DNA from: Rhizobium favelukesii | GTDB taxonomy: Bacteria > Pseudomonadota > Alphaproteobacteria > Rhizobiales > Rhizobiaceae | Direction of reading: 5' to 3' | DNA length: 64,000 nt | Assembly: GCF_000577275.2 (NCBI RefSeq) | Contig: NZ_HG916852.1 | Coordinates: 2,049,001-2,113,000 of the forward strand | In this document: positions 43,579 to 51,451 of the stretch, piece by piece | Position numbering within the stretch: position 1 is the first letter of the stretch | Layout: every line of letters starts with the position of its first letter | Program-made: the position numbers and the translations under genes | Notes under the pieces: model-generated | Databases searched by the model: none | What the model was told of the DNA's origin: nothing | What the model saw: only the letters and a program-made list of their open reading frames with translations

Positions 43579-44777
43579 GCAGCGCGTTCTCCCCAGCTCG
43601 CGAACGGATCCGGCAGTGCGCGCCACTTTTCCGGTGTAAAGGTCTCTGCCGGCACGAGGCAGCCGTCAAGCTTTTGCCGCATCCAATCTTCGTCCATCGG
43701 TTCACTGCCGATGAAGACGATCTCCTGTCGGCGGTCGCCCCAGACCGCGTCAAGATAGGGAGTTATGGTGGCCAGGAAGCGCTCATCCTCCGGCCATCGT
43801 TCACGCGGTACCGACGCCCACCACAGCCCCATCCTCGCTGTCCGCAGGAACGCTCCGGCCTGGCTGACTTCGCCGACATGACGAGGGCGCGTTGCAAGCC
43901 AGAAAAACCCTTTCGCTCGGACAACGCCCGGCCAGGCAGAACCGAAGAAGCGCTGCAGCTTGGCGGGGTCGAAGGGCCGTCTTTCCCGATAGACGAAGGA
44001 GCGGATGCCGTACTCCTCCGTCTCAGGCACGTGCTCGGAAAAGCCGTGCAGCTCCTTGTACCAGCGCGGATGCGTCTCGGCGCGATCGATGTCGAAACGT
44101 CCCGTCCCGAGGACCTCGTCCAGGTCCACTTGGCCGAAGTCGGTTTCGATCAGCCTAGCGTCGGGATTAAGTCCGACGATGATCTGACGCACTGCCTGGC
44201 GTTGTGCCGGCGTCGCGGTGCCGATCTTGTTGAGGATGATCACATCGGTGAATTCGATCTGCTCGACCAGCAGATCGATGATGGTGCGATTGTCGCCGTC
44301 GCCCGCGGTTTCGCCGCGATTAGCCAGAAAGTCTGCGGATGCATAGTCCGAGAGCAGGTTGGTGGCATCCACAACCGTCACCATCGTGTCAAGCCTCGCT
44401 ACATCGGAGAGGCTGGCGCCGTTCTCATCGCGGAATTCGAACGTTGTCGCCACCGGCAGAGGTTCGGCAATGCCAGTCGATTTGATCAGGAGGTAGTCGA
44501 AGCGCCGCTGTTCCGCCAGGTTGCGGACTTCCTTCAGGAGATCATCTCTCAGTGTGCAGCAGATGCAGCCGTTCGTTTCCACCAGCTGTTCGTCGGTCCG
44601 TGACAGGTTGGCACCGCCGTCGCGAACGAGGGCTGCGTCGATGTTGACCTCGCTCATGTCGTTGACGATGACGGCGACGCGCAGGCCTTGCCGGTTTCCG
44701 AGGATGTGGTTCAGCAGCGTTGTCTTGCCGGCTCCGAGGAAACCAGACAAGACCGTTACGGGAAGTCTTCTATCCAT
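43575..44777 (-). CDS. COG0523 (CobW-family) zinc-responsive GTPase, ZigA-like
   Basis: The 400-residue metal-handling GTPase has Walker [21 protein letters not shown] at residue 9, the CxCC motif [14 protein letters not shown] near residue 72, and Walker B-like [10 protein letters not shown], where Glu or Asp-Ser is replaced by Lys-Ser-Thr-Gly. The G4 element is [15 protein letters not shown], that is NKxG rather than NKxD. The C-terminal CobW_C domain spans about 270-390. A Zur-box-like site lies 12-30 nt upstream of the ATG, so it should be made under zinc starvation, perhaps to supply zinc to an essential enzyme. It lies downstream of znuA on the same strand, behind a terminator. Confidence 0.9.
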   Translation of the reverse strand: MDRRLPVTVLSGFLGAGKTTLLNHILGNRQGLRVAVIVNDMSEVNIDAALVRDGGANLSRTDEQLVETNGCICCTLRDDLLKEVRNLAEQRRFDYLLIKSTGIAEPLPVATTFEFRDENGASLSDVARLDTMVTVVDATNLLSDYASADFLANRGETAGDGDNRTIIDLLVEQIEFTDVIILNKIGTATPAQRQAVRQIIVGLNPDARLIETDFGQVDLDEVLGTGRFDIDRAETHPRWYKELHGFSEHVPETEEYGIRSFVYRERRPFDPAKLQRFFGSAWPGVVRAKGFFWLATRPRHVGEVSQAGAFLRTARMGLWWASVPRERWPEDERFLATITPYLDAVWGDRRQEIVFIGSEPMDEDWMRQKLDGCLVPAETFTPEKWRALPDPFASWGERAA

Positions 44778-44788
44778 CTTTTCTCTCT

Positions 44789-44810
44789 GATATGGTATAA
44801 TATTACATTC
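44789..44810 (-). promoter_or_regulatory. Zur-box-like operator upstream of the COG0523 GTPase gene
   Basis: The 13-nt core GGTATAATATTAC (44794-44806) matches the alphaproteobacterial Zur pattern GTTATAnTATAAC at 11 of 13 positions, and the 17-nt palindrome around it pairs at 6 of 8 arms. It lies between the znuA terminator and the GTPase start. The zur gene is 2.9 kb away. Confidence 0.7.
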
Positions 44811-44820
44811 GGTACGCTAG

Positions 44821-44859
44821 AAAAGGCGGGCTCCGGGCCTGGCTCCGGGCCCGCCTTTT
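44821..44859 (-). terminator. Terminator of znuA
   Basis: The stem AAAAGGCGGGC with its complement spans 44821-44859, with a partly self-complementary 17-nt loop (CTCCGGGCCTGGCTCCG region). It lies 5 nt after the znuA stop on the minus strand; the A/T-rich feet make it suitable in either direction. Confidence 0.75.
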
Positions 44860-44864
44860 CTGTG

Positions 44865-45851
44865 TCAGCTTTCTCGCGCAAGGCAGTCCTTCATGCTGTT
44901 GGCAATGCCGTGCATGAGGTTGAAATAGAGGTCCGGCCCGGCATCGAGCGTTGCCGCTTCGGGATCGAGCACACCGGCCTTCGCCTTGGTGCCCTCTATG
45001 ACCACGTCGACCAATCGCGGCTGGAATTGCGGCTCGGCGAAAACGCAGGTGGCACCCAACTCGCCGACCTTCTTGTGAATTTCCGCGATGCGTTCGGCGC
45101 CTGGGATCGTTTCGGGACTGACGGTGATCGAGCCGGCGATCCGCACATTGTAGCGGTGTTCGAAATATTGATAGGCATCGTGGAAGACGATGAACGGCTT
45201 GTCCTTTACCGCTGACACGATGCCGGCGATCTCCTTGTCGAGTGCGTCGAGCCGGTCGTCCAACGTCTTCGCGTTCGCCTGATAGGTGAGGGCATTGGCG
45301 GGATCGGCTGCGACCAGAGTAGTCGTGATCTCGGCTGCCATCGCTTTTGCATTTTGCGGATCGAGCCAGAGATGGGTATCGAACGCGCCGTGATCGTGGT
45401 CGTGATCCTCATCCGCATGGGCCTGGTCGTGCCCATTGCCGTCGTGGTGGTTTCCATCATTGTGGTCGCCGTCATCATGCGGCTCGAACGCACCGCCTTC
45501 GCGGAATTTGAGCTTCGTTAGACCGGGAGCCTTGTCGAGTTCGGCGACGAGCGCATCGGACCCGATCGCCTCGAGAGGCTTCTCCAGAAACGCTTCGAGC
45601 CCAGGGCCGACCCAGAAGACGACCTTGGCATTCTGAAGCGCACGCGCGTTGGAGGGCTTCATGTTGTAGGTATGCGGCGAGGCGGCACCGTCGACGATCA
45701 GTTCGGGCGTGCCGACTCCCTGCATGATAGCCGATACGAGGGAATGCACCGGCTTGATCGAGGTCACGACGACAGGCGCATCGGCCGCTCTGCCCGCCTC
45801 GGCAAAAAAGATGGCGGGGACTGCGAGGATAAGGGCCGTCGCGAGTTTCAT
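44865..45851 (-). CDS. znuA: Zinc ABC transporter periplasmic binding protein ZnuA
   Basis: The 328-residue protein has an N-terminal signal peptide (MKLATALILAVPAIFFAEAG) and the cluster A-I binding fold. The first metal His lies in GAASPHTYNMKPSNARAL, followed by an acidic His-rich loop (about residues 120-150, many HD and HDH pairs) typical of zinc-specific members. The next His lies in FDTHLWLDPQNAKAM and another in FIVFHDAYQYFEHRY. It scavenges Zn2+ in the periplasm for ZnuB/ZnuC. It is divergent from znuC with two Zur-like operators between them. Confidence 0.95.
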   Translation of the reverse strand: MKLATALILAVPAIFFAEAGRAADAPVVVTSIKPVHSLVSAIMQGVGTPELIVDGAASPHTYNMKPSNARALQNAKVVFWVGPGLEAFLEKPLEAIGSDALVAELDKAPGLTKLKFREGGAFEPHDDGDHNDGNHHDGNGHDQAHADEDHDHDHGAFDTHLWLDPQNAKAMAAEITTTLVAADPANALTYQANAKTLDDRLDALDKEIAGIVSAVKDKPFIVFHDAYQYFEHRYNVRIAGSITVSPETIPGAERIAEIHKKVGELGATCVFAEPQFQPRLVDVVIEGTKAKAGVLDPEAATLDAGPDLYFNLMHGIANSMKDCLARES

Positions 45852-45877
45852 CTGTGTGCTCCGCTTGAATTGCAGTT

Positions 45878-45890
45878 GTAATGTTATTAC
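45878..45890. promoter_or_regulatory. Zur-box-like site proximal to znuA
   Basis: GTAATGTTATTAC has 5-bp perfect arms and matches the pattern GTTATAnTATAAC at 10 of 13 positions. It lies 27 nt upstream of the znuA ATG in the divergent intergenic region. Confidence 0.65.
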
Positions 45891-45899
45891 ATCAATTGC

Positions 45900-45912
45900 G
45901 TTATGCTATAAC
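45900..45912. promoter_or_regulatory. Zur-box-like site proximal to znuC
   Basis: GTTATGCTATAAC matches GTTATAnTATAAC at all but one position and is nearly palindromic. Centred about 44 nt upstream of the znuC start, it overlaps the likely promoter of znuC-znuB-zur, implying autoregulation of zur. Confidence 0.75.
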
Positions 45913-45949
45913 GTGTGCGATAGCAAGTCGCAACAGCACATTCGGAAAA

Positions 45950-46891
45950 ATGATGTCCTTTCCCGCAAATTCCGAAGCGAAGCCGCTGGTGTCGCTTTCC
46001 AATGTCGGCGTCCAACGGGACGGCCGTTGGCTCGTCCGCGGCGTCGATTTCTCGGTCTCGCGCGGCGAGATCGTCACGCTGATCGGCCCCAACGGATCGG
46101 GCAAGTCTACGACGGTCAAGACGGCGATCGGCGTGCTGAAGCCGGACGAGGGCAGGGTGGACCGTGCCTCTGGTCTCAAGGTTGGCTACGTGCCGCAGAA
46201 ACTGGCGATCGATTGGACTTTGCCGCTCACCGTTCGCCGGCTGATGACGCTGACTGGGCCGCTCTCCGAAGGCGACATGGCCGCTGCGCTCGATGCTGTC
46301 GGACTGTCGCATATGCTAGGCGCGGAAGTGCAGCATTTGTCCGGCGGCGAGTTTCAGCGGGCTTTGATGGCGCGGGCGATCGCCCGCAAGCCCGATCTCC
46401 TTGTCCTCGATGAACCCGTTCAGGGTGTCGATTTCTCTGGCGAGATTGCGATCTACGATCTGATCCGGTCGATCCGCAACACGACCGGCTGCGGTATCCT
46501 GCTGATTTCTCATGACCTGCATGTCGTCATGGCGGCGACGGACACCGTTATCTGCCTCAACGGCCATGTCTGCTGCCGCGGCACGCCACAGGCGGTGAGC
46601 CAGAGTGCGGAATATGTCCGCCTGTTCGGCAGCCGCGCAGCGCAGGCGCTCGCCGTCTACAGCCATCACCACGATCACACGCATCTGCCGGATGGCCGTG
46701 TGCTGCATTCGGACGGCTCGGTGACCGATCACTGCCATCCCGATGACGGGCACCATCACGGCCACGAGGGCCACGACCACGATCACGCCGGCCACGGTCA
46801 CGATCATACCCATGCCGCCGGTGATCATCATACGGATGATCACAAACACGACCGCGATCACAGGCAGCCTGCAGGAGAACGCCATGTTTGA
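45950..46891 (+). CDS. znuC: Zinc ABC transporter ATPase ZnuC with His-rich tail
   Basis: The 313-residue ATPase has Walker A LIGPNGSGKSTTVKTAIGVL near residue 44, signature HLSGGEFQRALMARAIARKP, Walker B LLVLDEPVQGVDFSG and switch His in LISHDLHVVM. The core ends near residue 245. A C-terminal tail of about 65 residues is very rich in His and Asp (YSHHHDHTHLPDGRVLHSDG and following), a probable zinc buffer or sensor seen in alphaproteobacterial ZnuC. Two ATGs (45950, 45953) are possible starts. The stop overlaps znuB by 8 nt. Confidence 0.94.
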   Translation: MMSFPANSEAKPLVSLSNVGVQRDGRWLVRGVDFSVSRGEIVTLIGPNGSGKSTTVKTAIGVLKPDEGRVDRASGLKVGYVPQKLAIDWTLPLTVRRLMTLTGPLSEGDMAAALDAVGLSHMLGAEVQHLSGGEFQRALMARAIARKPDLLVLDEPVQGVDFSGEIAIYDLIRSIRNTTGCGILLISHDLHVVMAATDTVICLNGHVCCRGTPQAVSQSAEYVRLFGSRAAQALAVYSHHHDHTHLPDGRVLHSDGSVTDHCHPDDGHHHGHEGHDHDHAGHGHDHTHAAGDHHTDDHKHDRDHRQPAGERHV

Positions 46892-47699
46892 CGATTTCTT
46901 CGTCCGCGCGATCCTTGCCGGCGTCGGGCTGGCGCTGACGACCGGCCCGCTCGGCTGCTTCATCATCTGGCGGCGCATGGCCTATTTCGGCGATACGATC
47001 GCTCATTCGGCCTTGCTCGGCGTAGCGCTCTCGCTGCTCCTGCGGTTCAATCTGACGCTTGCCGTGTTCCTTGTTGCGGCGACCGTGTCGATCCTTCTGC
47101 TGTTCCTGCAGAAGCGGCAGGCGTTATCTGCGGACGCGTTGCTAGGGATTCTCTCGCATGCGACGCTGGCGATCGGCCTCGTCATGGTCGCCTTCATGAG
47201 CTGGGTGCGTATCGACCTCATCGCTTTCCTGTTCGGCGATATCCTTGCGGTCTCGAAGACAGACATTGTCATGATTTGGGGCGGCGGCATTCTCGTGCTG
47301 GCGGCGATTGCCTGGCTCTGGCGTCCGCTACTGGCCTCTACGGTCAATCCCGAGCTTGCCGAGGCCGAGGGACTGCAGCCCGAGCGGGCGCGGCTCTTCT
47401 TCATGCTGCTGATGGCTGTCGTCATCGCCATCGCGATGAAGATCGTCGGCATCATGCTGATCACTTCGCTGCTGATCATCCCGGCGGCAGCAGCGCGCCG
47501 TTTCGCCTCGACGCCTGAGGTCATGGCCGCCTTCGCCTCGCTGATCGGCGCCGTCGCCGTCGTCGGCGGGCTGTTCGGCTCGCTGACGTATGATACGCCC
47601 TCCGGCCCGTCGATCGTCGTGGCTGCCCTGATCCTCTTCATCCTGAGCCTGCTGCCGAAGCGCTGGCGCGGGCAGGCCCTGGAAGGACAACGTTCATGA
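46884..47699 (+). CDS. znuB: Zinc ABC transporter permease ZnuB
   Basis: The 271-residue inner-membrane permease of the ABC-3 family has about eight hydrophobic segments. Typical stretches are GPLGCFIIWRRMAYFGDTIA, HSALLGVALSLLLRF, FLFGDILAVSKTDI and MKIVGIMLITSLLIIPAAAA. ATG at 46884 follows CAGGAGAA and overlaps the His-rich end of znuC; the longer in-frame opening inside znuC is rejected. It overlaps zur by 4 nt, so znuC-znuB-zur are coupled. Confidence 0.95.
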   Translation: MFDDFFVRAILAGVGLALTTGPLGCFIIWRRMAYFGDTIAHSALLGVALSLLLRFNLTLAVFLVAATVSILLLFLQKRQALSADALLGILSHATLAIGLVMVAFMSWVRIDLIAFLFGDILAVSKTDIVMIWGGGILVLAAIAWLWRPLLASTVNPELAEAEGLQPERARLFFMLLMAVVIAIAMKIVGIMLITSLLIIPAAAARRFASTPEVMAAFASLIGAVAVVGGLFGSLTYDTPSGPSIVVAALILFILSLLPKRWRGQALEGQRS

Positions 47700-48094
47700 A
47701 CGCACCTGCTTTGACCAAAAACCAGGCCCTCGTCTTCGAGGTACTCGAGAAGGCAGACGGACCGCTCAGCGCGTACACGATCCTCGACAAGCTGCGCGAC
47801 CATGGCTTTCGCGCACCGCTGCAAGTCTATCGCGCGCTGGAGAAGCTGCTTGAGTATGGTGTCGTCCACCGGTTGGAGAGCATCAACGCCTTCGTTGCCT
47901 GCGCCCATCCGGATCAGAACTGCCACAGCCACGGCATCGTCGCCTTCGCGATCTGCGAAAGCTGCGGGCATGTCATGGAATTCCATGACCACGAGGTCGA
48001 TCACCGCCTGATGAACTGGACCCGCGGCAAGAAGTTCAAGGCGGAGAAGACCACGATCGAGATCCGCGGTCTGTGCGAGACCTGTGCGGCTTAG
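47696..48094 (+). CDS. zur: Zinc uptake regulator Zur (Fur family)
   Basis: The 132-residue protein is of Fur type with an N-terminal winged helix (LTKNQALVFEVLEKADGPLS, APLQVYRALEKLLEYGVVHR). The C-terminal half is metal-binding: CAHPDQNCHSHG, CESCGHVMEFHDHEVDH and CETC. The two CxxC pairs build the structural zinc site, as in Zur. Encoded in the znu operon with Zur-like boxes in front of znuA, znuC and the COG0523 gene, it is the likely repressor of all three. Confidence 0.94.
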   Translation: MNAPALTKNQALVFEVLEKADGPLSAYTILDKLRDHGFRAPLQVYRALEKLLEYGVVHRLESINAFVACAHPDQNCHSHGIVAFAICESCGHVMEFHDHEVDHRLMNWTRGKKFKAEKTTIEIRGLCETCAA

Positions 48095-48306
48095 GCTGCA
48101 ACCACGCGCTCTCAATGATTGCTATGCGGCGGGGGTTGGGCACCGCACATATGCCAAGACGCCATCTGCTGTGGCTGATACGGACGGTTCCGCTCAGCGG
48201 ATGTGCCACCGGCTTACAATGAGGCCGTGTATGCGAAGCGAGACGGCGCGCATTCGAGCCTGACAAGATCGAAACCACGAGGCAAACCCTCGGCCCACCC
48301 GCCCGG

Positions 48307-48820
48307 GTGGCCGACAACATCGAACGCTGCCGACAGGCGATTGAAGGATCGCCGGCGGCGTTTGAGGCAAATGGCCCGCAAGCCAATGAAACCGAGAACA
48401 TTTCGATTGTGCCGAATACCTGCGGGATCGCCAGAACGATGGAAGGCTCATTGCTAGGAAAGCATCCAACCGGTCGATACGAGTTTTGCGCCGAAATCTG
48501 CTAATGAGCTTCTCGAAGGTCTTCGGTCCGTTGCCGCGCGACGGCGAAGAAGCAATGGACGGCCAATCGTGACGAGTTGACCTACCAACTCAACTACATC
48601 GCCCAGAAAACCAGCAAGGTCATGGCATAGCTCGCGCCAAAAAACCATTACAGTCAAGGCCGCAGACCTGACGCTGCATCTTCTCGAAGTCAATCTCAAC
48701 AGTGCGCTGGCCGGGTTCGAATTCTTCATCTAAGGGGCCGCGCAGAAGAAACTGACGGCGGATTTCGGTCTTGTGAAGATCGCCGTCAAGAATGTCACCA
48801 GCGTTGGCCTCCTGTTCTGA
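48307..48820 (+). pseudogene. Decayed ORF region, possibly phasin-related
   Basis: Reading 48307-48504 gives ADNIERCRQAIEGSPAAFEA and further helix-like sequence ending in two stops. Shifted frames then give FAPKSANELLEGLRSVAAR (about 48490-48545), RDELTYQLNYIAQKTSKVMA (about 48569-48628) and ADLTLHLLEVNLNSALAGFE (about 48665-48724). Together these resemble the helical, Ala/Glu-rich repeats of polyhydroxyalkanoate-associated phasins, broken by several frameshifts and stops. The identification is weak. The rest of 48095-48828 shows no gene. Confidence 0.3.
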
Positions 48821-48828
48821 CGGCGGTG

Positions 48829-49356
48829 TCAGAGCGGATGCAGGTCGCGCGCGAAACGCTGCCAGTTGCCGACATACTTCTCGGCAGAGCGGCGCAGCCC
48901 TGCTATTGCTGCATCGTCGAGCGTGCGGACAACCCGCGCCGGCGAGCCGACGATGAGCGAATTGTCGGGAAACTGCTTACCCTCAGTGATCAACGCATTG
49001 GCGCCGACCAGGCAGTTGCGACCGATCTTGGCGCCATTAAGCACAGTGGCTCCCATGCCGATCAGGGAATTGTCGCCGATCACGCAGCCATGGACGATCG
49101 CATGATGACCGATGGTGCAGCCTTCGCCGATCGTCACCGGAAAGCCCGGATCGGTGTGCAGCATGGCGCCTTCCTGAATGTTCGTCGACCTGCCGACGGT
49201 GATCGGTTCGTTGTCGCCGCGCAATACCGCGCCGAACCAGACGCCCACATCCTCGCCAAGCGTAACTTGACCGATTACATGCGCGTCGGGGGCGATCCAA
49301 TAGGTGCCGGCGGGCGGCAGGTCCGGCGTCAGTCCGGCGAGCGCGTAGACAGGCAT
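48829..49356 (-). CDS. Gamma-carbonic-anhydrase-like hexapeptide-repeat protein
   Basis: The 175-residue left-handed beta-helix protein shows repeats DAHVIGQVTLGEDVGVWFGA, LRGDNEPITVGRSTNIQEG and CTIGHHAIVHGCVIGDNSLI, with His residues at the zinc-site positions (ML-H-TDP, GHHAIVHG). The C-terminal helix is DDAAIAGLRRSAEKYVGNWQ. It belongs to the YrdA/PaaY group, whose anhydrase activity varies. ATG at 49356 (MPVYALAGLTPD) follows GAGGAGACG; the longer frame up to 49587 lies inside the next gene. The FAH-family gene ends 11 nt upstream. Confidence 0.88.
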   Translation of the reverse strand: MPVYALAGLTPDLPPAGTYWIAPDAHVIGQVTLGEDVGVWFGAVLRGDNEPITVGRSTNIQEGAMLHTDPGFPVTIGEGCTIGHHAIVHGCVIGDNSLIGMGATVLNGAKIGRNCLVGANALITEGKQFPDNSLIVGSPARVVRTLDDAAIAGLRRSAEKYVGNWQRFARDLHPL

Positions 49357-49367
49357 GGCGTCTCCTC

Positions 49368-50063
49368 TCAGGCCACCTTGACCGACAGCGTGGCGATGCC
49401 GTCGATGCCGCAATCGACGCGATCGCCCTTCTTCACGGCACCGACGCCGGCTGGCGTGCCGGTCATGATGACATCGCCCGGGGCCAGGATGAAAAGCTTC
49501 GACAGTTCGGCGATGATCTCCGGCACCTTCCAGATCATCTGGTTGAGGTCGCCATCCTGCGCGCGTTTGCCGTTCAGCTCCAGCCAAATGCGTCCGCCCA
49601 AGGGGTGGCCGAGTTTGCTTGCCGGGACGATCGGCGACACCGGCGCCGAATATTCGAACGCCTTTGCGACCTCCCAGGGACGGCCGAGCTTCTTCGCCTC
49701 GGCCTGCAGGTCGCGGCGGGTGAAATCGATGCCGACGGCGTAGCCGTAGATGCAGTCGAGCGCCCTATCGACAGGGAGATCCTGGCCACCGGCCTTCAGC
49801 GCCAACACGCACTCGACCTCGAAATGCACGTCGCTGGAAAGCGGCGGGTAGGGAAAATCCCTGCCTGCGGGCAGCAGGTTGTCGGCGTTCTTCTGGAAAA
49901 AGAAGGGCGGCTCGCGGCTTGGGTCATGCCCCATCTCGATCGCATGCTCGGCATAGTTACGCCCGACGCAGTAGACCCGGCGCACCGGGAAGAGTTCGGC
50001 GGTGCCTTCTACGGGAAGCAGAACGGGCTGCGGCAGGGGGATGACGGTGGCGGGGAGGGACAT
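49368..50063 (-). CDS. Fumarylacetoacetate hydrolase family protein
   Basis: The 231-residue protein shows FAH-fold metal-site residues in DVHFEVECVLALKAGGQD (Glu-x-Glu) and GYAVGIDFTRRDLQAEAKKL (Asp). VYCVGRNYAEHAIEMGHDPS, EIIAELSKLFILAPGDVIMT and GTPAGVGAVKKGDRVDCGID are typical of small FAH members (acylpyruvase or 2-oxo-acid hydrolase type). ATG at 50063 (MSLPATVIPLPQP) is the plausible start; the in-frame opening at 50276 reaches into intergenic sequence. It is followed closely by the gamma-carbonic-anhydrase-like gene on the same strand. Confidence 0.9.
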   Translation of the reverse strand: MSLPATVIPLPQPVLLPVEGTAELFPVRRVYCVGRNYAEHAIEMGHDPSREPPFFFQKNADNLLPAGRDFPYPPLSSDVHFEVECVLALKAGGQDLPVDRALDCIYGYAVGIDFTRRDLQAEAKKLGRPWEVAKAFEYSAPVSPIVPASKLGHPLGGRIWLELNGKRAQDGDLNQMIWKVPEIIAELSKLFILAPGDVIMTGTPAGVGAVKKGDRVDCGIDGIATLSVKVA

Positions 50064-50227
50064 CGCGAGCTCTTGCTGTTCATGAGTCCCCCGCATCTTA
50101 GACGGAAAGCGACCGCGGAGGGAAGCGTGGTTCAACAAGTGACCGTCGCCGTCGTTCTGCATCCTGACATTGCTGTCCTGCGCGGGGAAAACTGGCGTTT
50201 CGCCCGCCTTTGCGCTGTGAGCGCGGC

Positions 50228-50320
50228 ATGACGACATCCAATTTCTACACCGAAGGCCTGAAAACCGGCCGGCCAACGATCGCCGCGGAAAACACGACTG
50301 GCTTTTTTATGCGAGCCTAA
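50228..50320 (+). CDS. Possible 30-residue ORF in the gene-free stretch
   Basis: ATG at 50228 opens 30 codons (MTTSNFYTEGLKTGRPTIAA then ENTTGFFMRA) ending at a TAA. No strong Shine-Dalgarno precedes it and no homologue is recognised. It lies in the otherwise empty 50064-50527 stretch, next to hairpins at 50314-50335 and 50393-50452. Kept only as a low-confidence candidate. Confidence 0.2.
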   Translation: MTTSNFYTEGLKTGRPTIAAENTTGFFMRA

Positions 50321-50392
50321 AACGTAACGAGTTTTTTAGGCGCGACAATGCGCGCCGGTCCGCCTTCATGGCGCGGCTTCTTGTACACCAAT

Positions 50393-50458
50393 GGCCGGCG
50401 CGGTCACCACCTGCGCCAAACACAAGCAGCGCGCCGGCCGGTGTTTTTTCGGGAAGTC
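50393..50458 (+). ncRNA. Large hairpin with T-run, possible small RNA 3' end or terminator
   Basis: GGCCGGCGCG (50393-50402) pairs perfectly with CGCGCCGGCC (50430-50439 region) around a loop of about 27 nt, followed by GGTGTTTTTTC. The stem plus T6 is terminator-like, but the nearest plus-strand gene does not end here. A short transcript arising in 50100-50390 could end at this point. No known small RNA family was recognised. Confidence 0.35.
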
Positions 50459-50527
50459 CGCAGCGGGAGCTGTTCATCGGAGGTTAAGGCCTATTAACCC
50501 AGACTCGCAACCTGAAAGGATGCGCCG

Positions 50528-50863
50528 ATGATGAAGAAGCTTTTTCCCACACTCGCAGCCATGGTCCTGGCTGCATCTTTCGCCCTGCCGCTAAACGCCA
50601 TGCCGATCGTCGTGCCGAAAGCAGCACCTATCCACACCACCGATGTCGAGCAGGTCAAAAACCGCGGTCATGGCAATGGATATGCGTATGGCCACTGGAA
50701 GAATCGGCGGTACGCTTACCGCGACTGCCGGTATTACGGCTCGTGCTACCGTCCGCGATACTACGGCTATCCCCGATATTCCGGATATCCCCGGTACGGC
50801 TATGGTGGCGACTACTACCCCTATCATCGCAGGTCAGGTGTGAGCCTGTATTTCAATTTCTAG
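50528..50863 (+). CDS. Small secreted Tyr/Gly/Arg-rich protein
   Basis: The 111-residue protein has a clear signal peptide (KLFPTLAAMVLAASFALPLN, cleaved near residue 25). The mature chain is dominated by Tyr, Gly, Arg and Pro (RDCRYYGSCYRPRYYGYPRY) with two Cys residues, and ends in an aromatic SLYFNF. It is a low-complexity envelope or secreted protein of the kind common in rhizobia; no function is known. Preceded by AAAGGATGCG, and followed by a weak GC hairpin and T-run at about 50909-50932. Confidence 0.7.
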   Translation: MMKKLFPTLAAMVLAASFALPLNAMPIVVPKAAPIHTTDVEQVKNRGHGNGYAYGHWKNRRYAYRDCRYYGSCYRPRYYGYPRYSGYPRYGYGGDYYPYHRRSGVSLYFNF

Positions 50864-51381
50864 TCGGCATGCCACGGACAGTGGCCACATGAGGAGGCTT
50901 GAACCCGTCGGACGAATGCCGGCGGCTTTTTCTTGGTGGCATACGCGAAAGAAAGACCGCCTCAACATGACCAGTTGAGACGGTCAATGCGGATGCAAAA
51001 TCCGCCGCCCCAGTGCGTTGACGCAGAAGCACCGAGGCGCTGTTGCCGCCTCATCGTGTGGGTTGGGGTGAGATGAGGCAATGAGAACCTATCAGCGCCC
51101 GGCACCTTGCGAAATTATACGTAGGTTGTCGGAAGCTTGTGCGCAGGTATGAGGCGTCCAAACGCGCCATCTGTTGGCTGAGGCCGCGACGTAAGGACGC
51201 CGTCACGCGCCATTCATGTTCCACGGAACGAACCCGCGACCCCCTGATTACCAGCCAGCACGCCCGCGGCTGTCATCTAAGGGCGCGCCACCGAGGAGAC
51301 CGCAGCCATCGGCGCGAATGCCGGCCCCAGTCGCAGAAGTAATGGGTGGCTACAGGCAACATCGAATAGTCATTGAAATTG

Positions 51382-51408
51382 GTCCGTCTCTCTGAGGCGG
51401 ACTTTTTT
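51382..51408 (+). terminator. Orphan rho-independent terminator on the plus strand
   Basis: A 9-bp stem GTCCGTCTC with GAGGCGGAC (one G-T pair), loop TCT, and T6. No ORF ends upstream within about 500 nt, so it may close a noncoding transcript. Confidence 0.75.
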
Positions 51409-51419
51409 CGTCTTTGGAG

Positions 51420-51451
51420 AAAAAGAGCCCGGCGTTGGTCTGGCCGGGCTC
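51420..51451 (-). terminator. Terminator downstream of the integrase gene
   Basis: On the minus strand GAGCCCGGC pairs with GCCGGGCTC around a 9-nt loop, followed by a run of T. It lies about 230 nt after the integrase stop. Confidence 0.75.

Noticed and set aside
46680..46880. Short tandem repeat or CRISPR-like array in the CAC/GAC-rich stretch of znuC
   Set aside because: The repetition is codon-level, encoding a His/Asp-rich tail, with no regular spacer pattern.
48829..49743. Plus-strand frame of 305 codons across the gamma-carbonic-anhydrase and FAH genes
   Set aside because: It is antisense to two genes with clear fold motifs.
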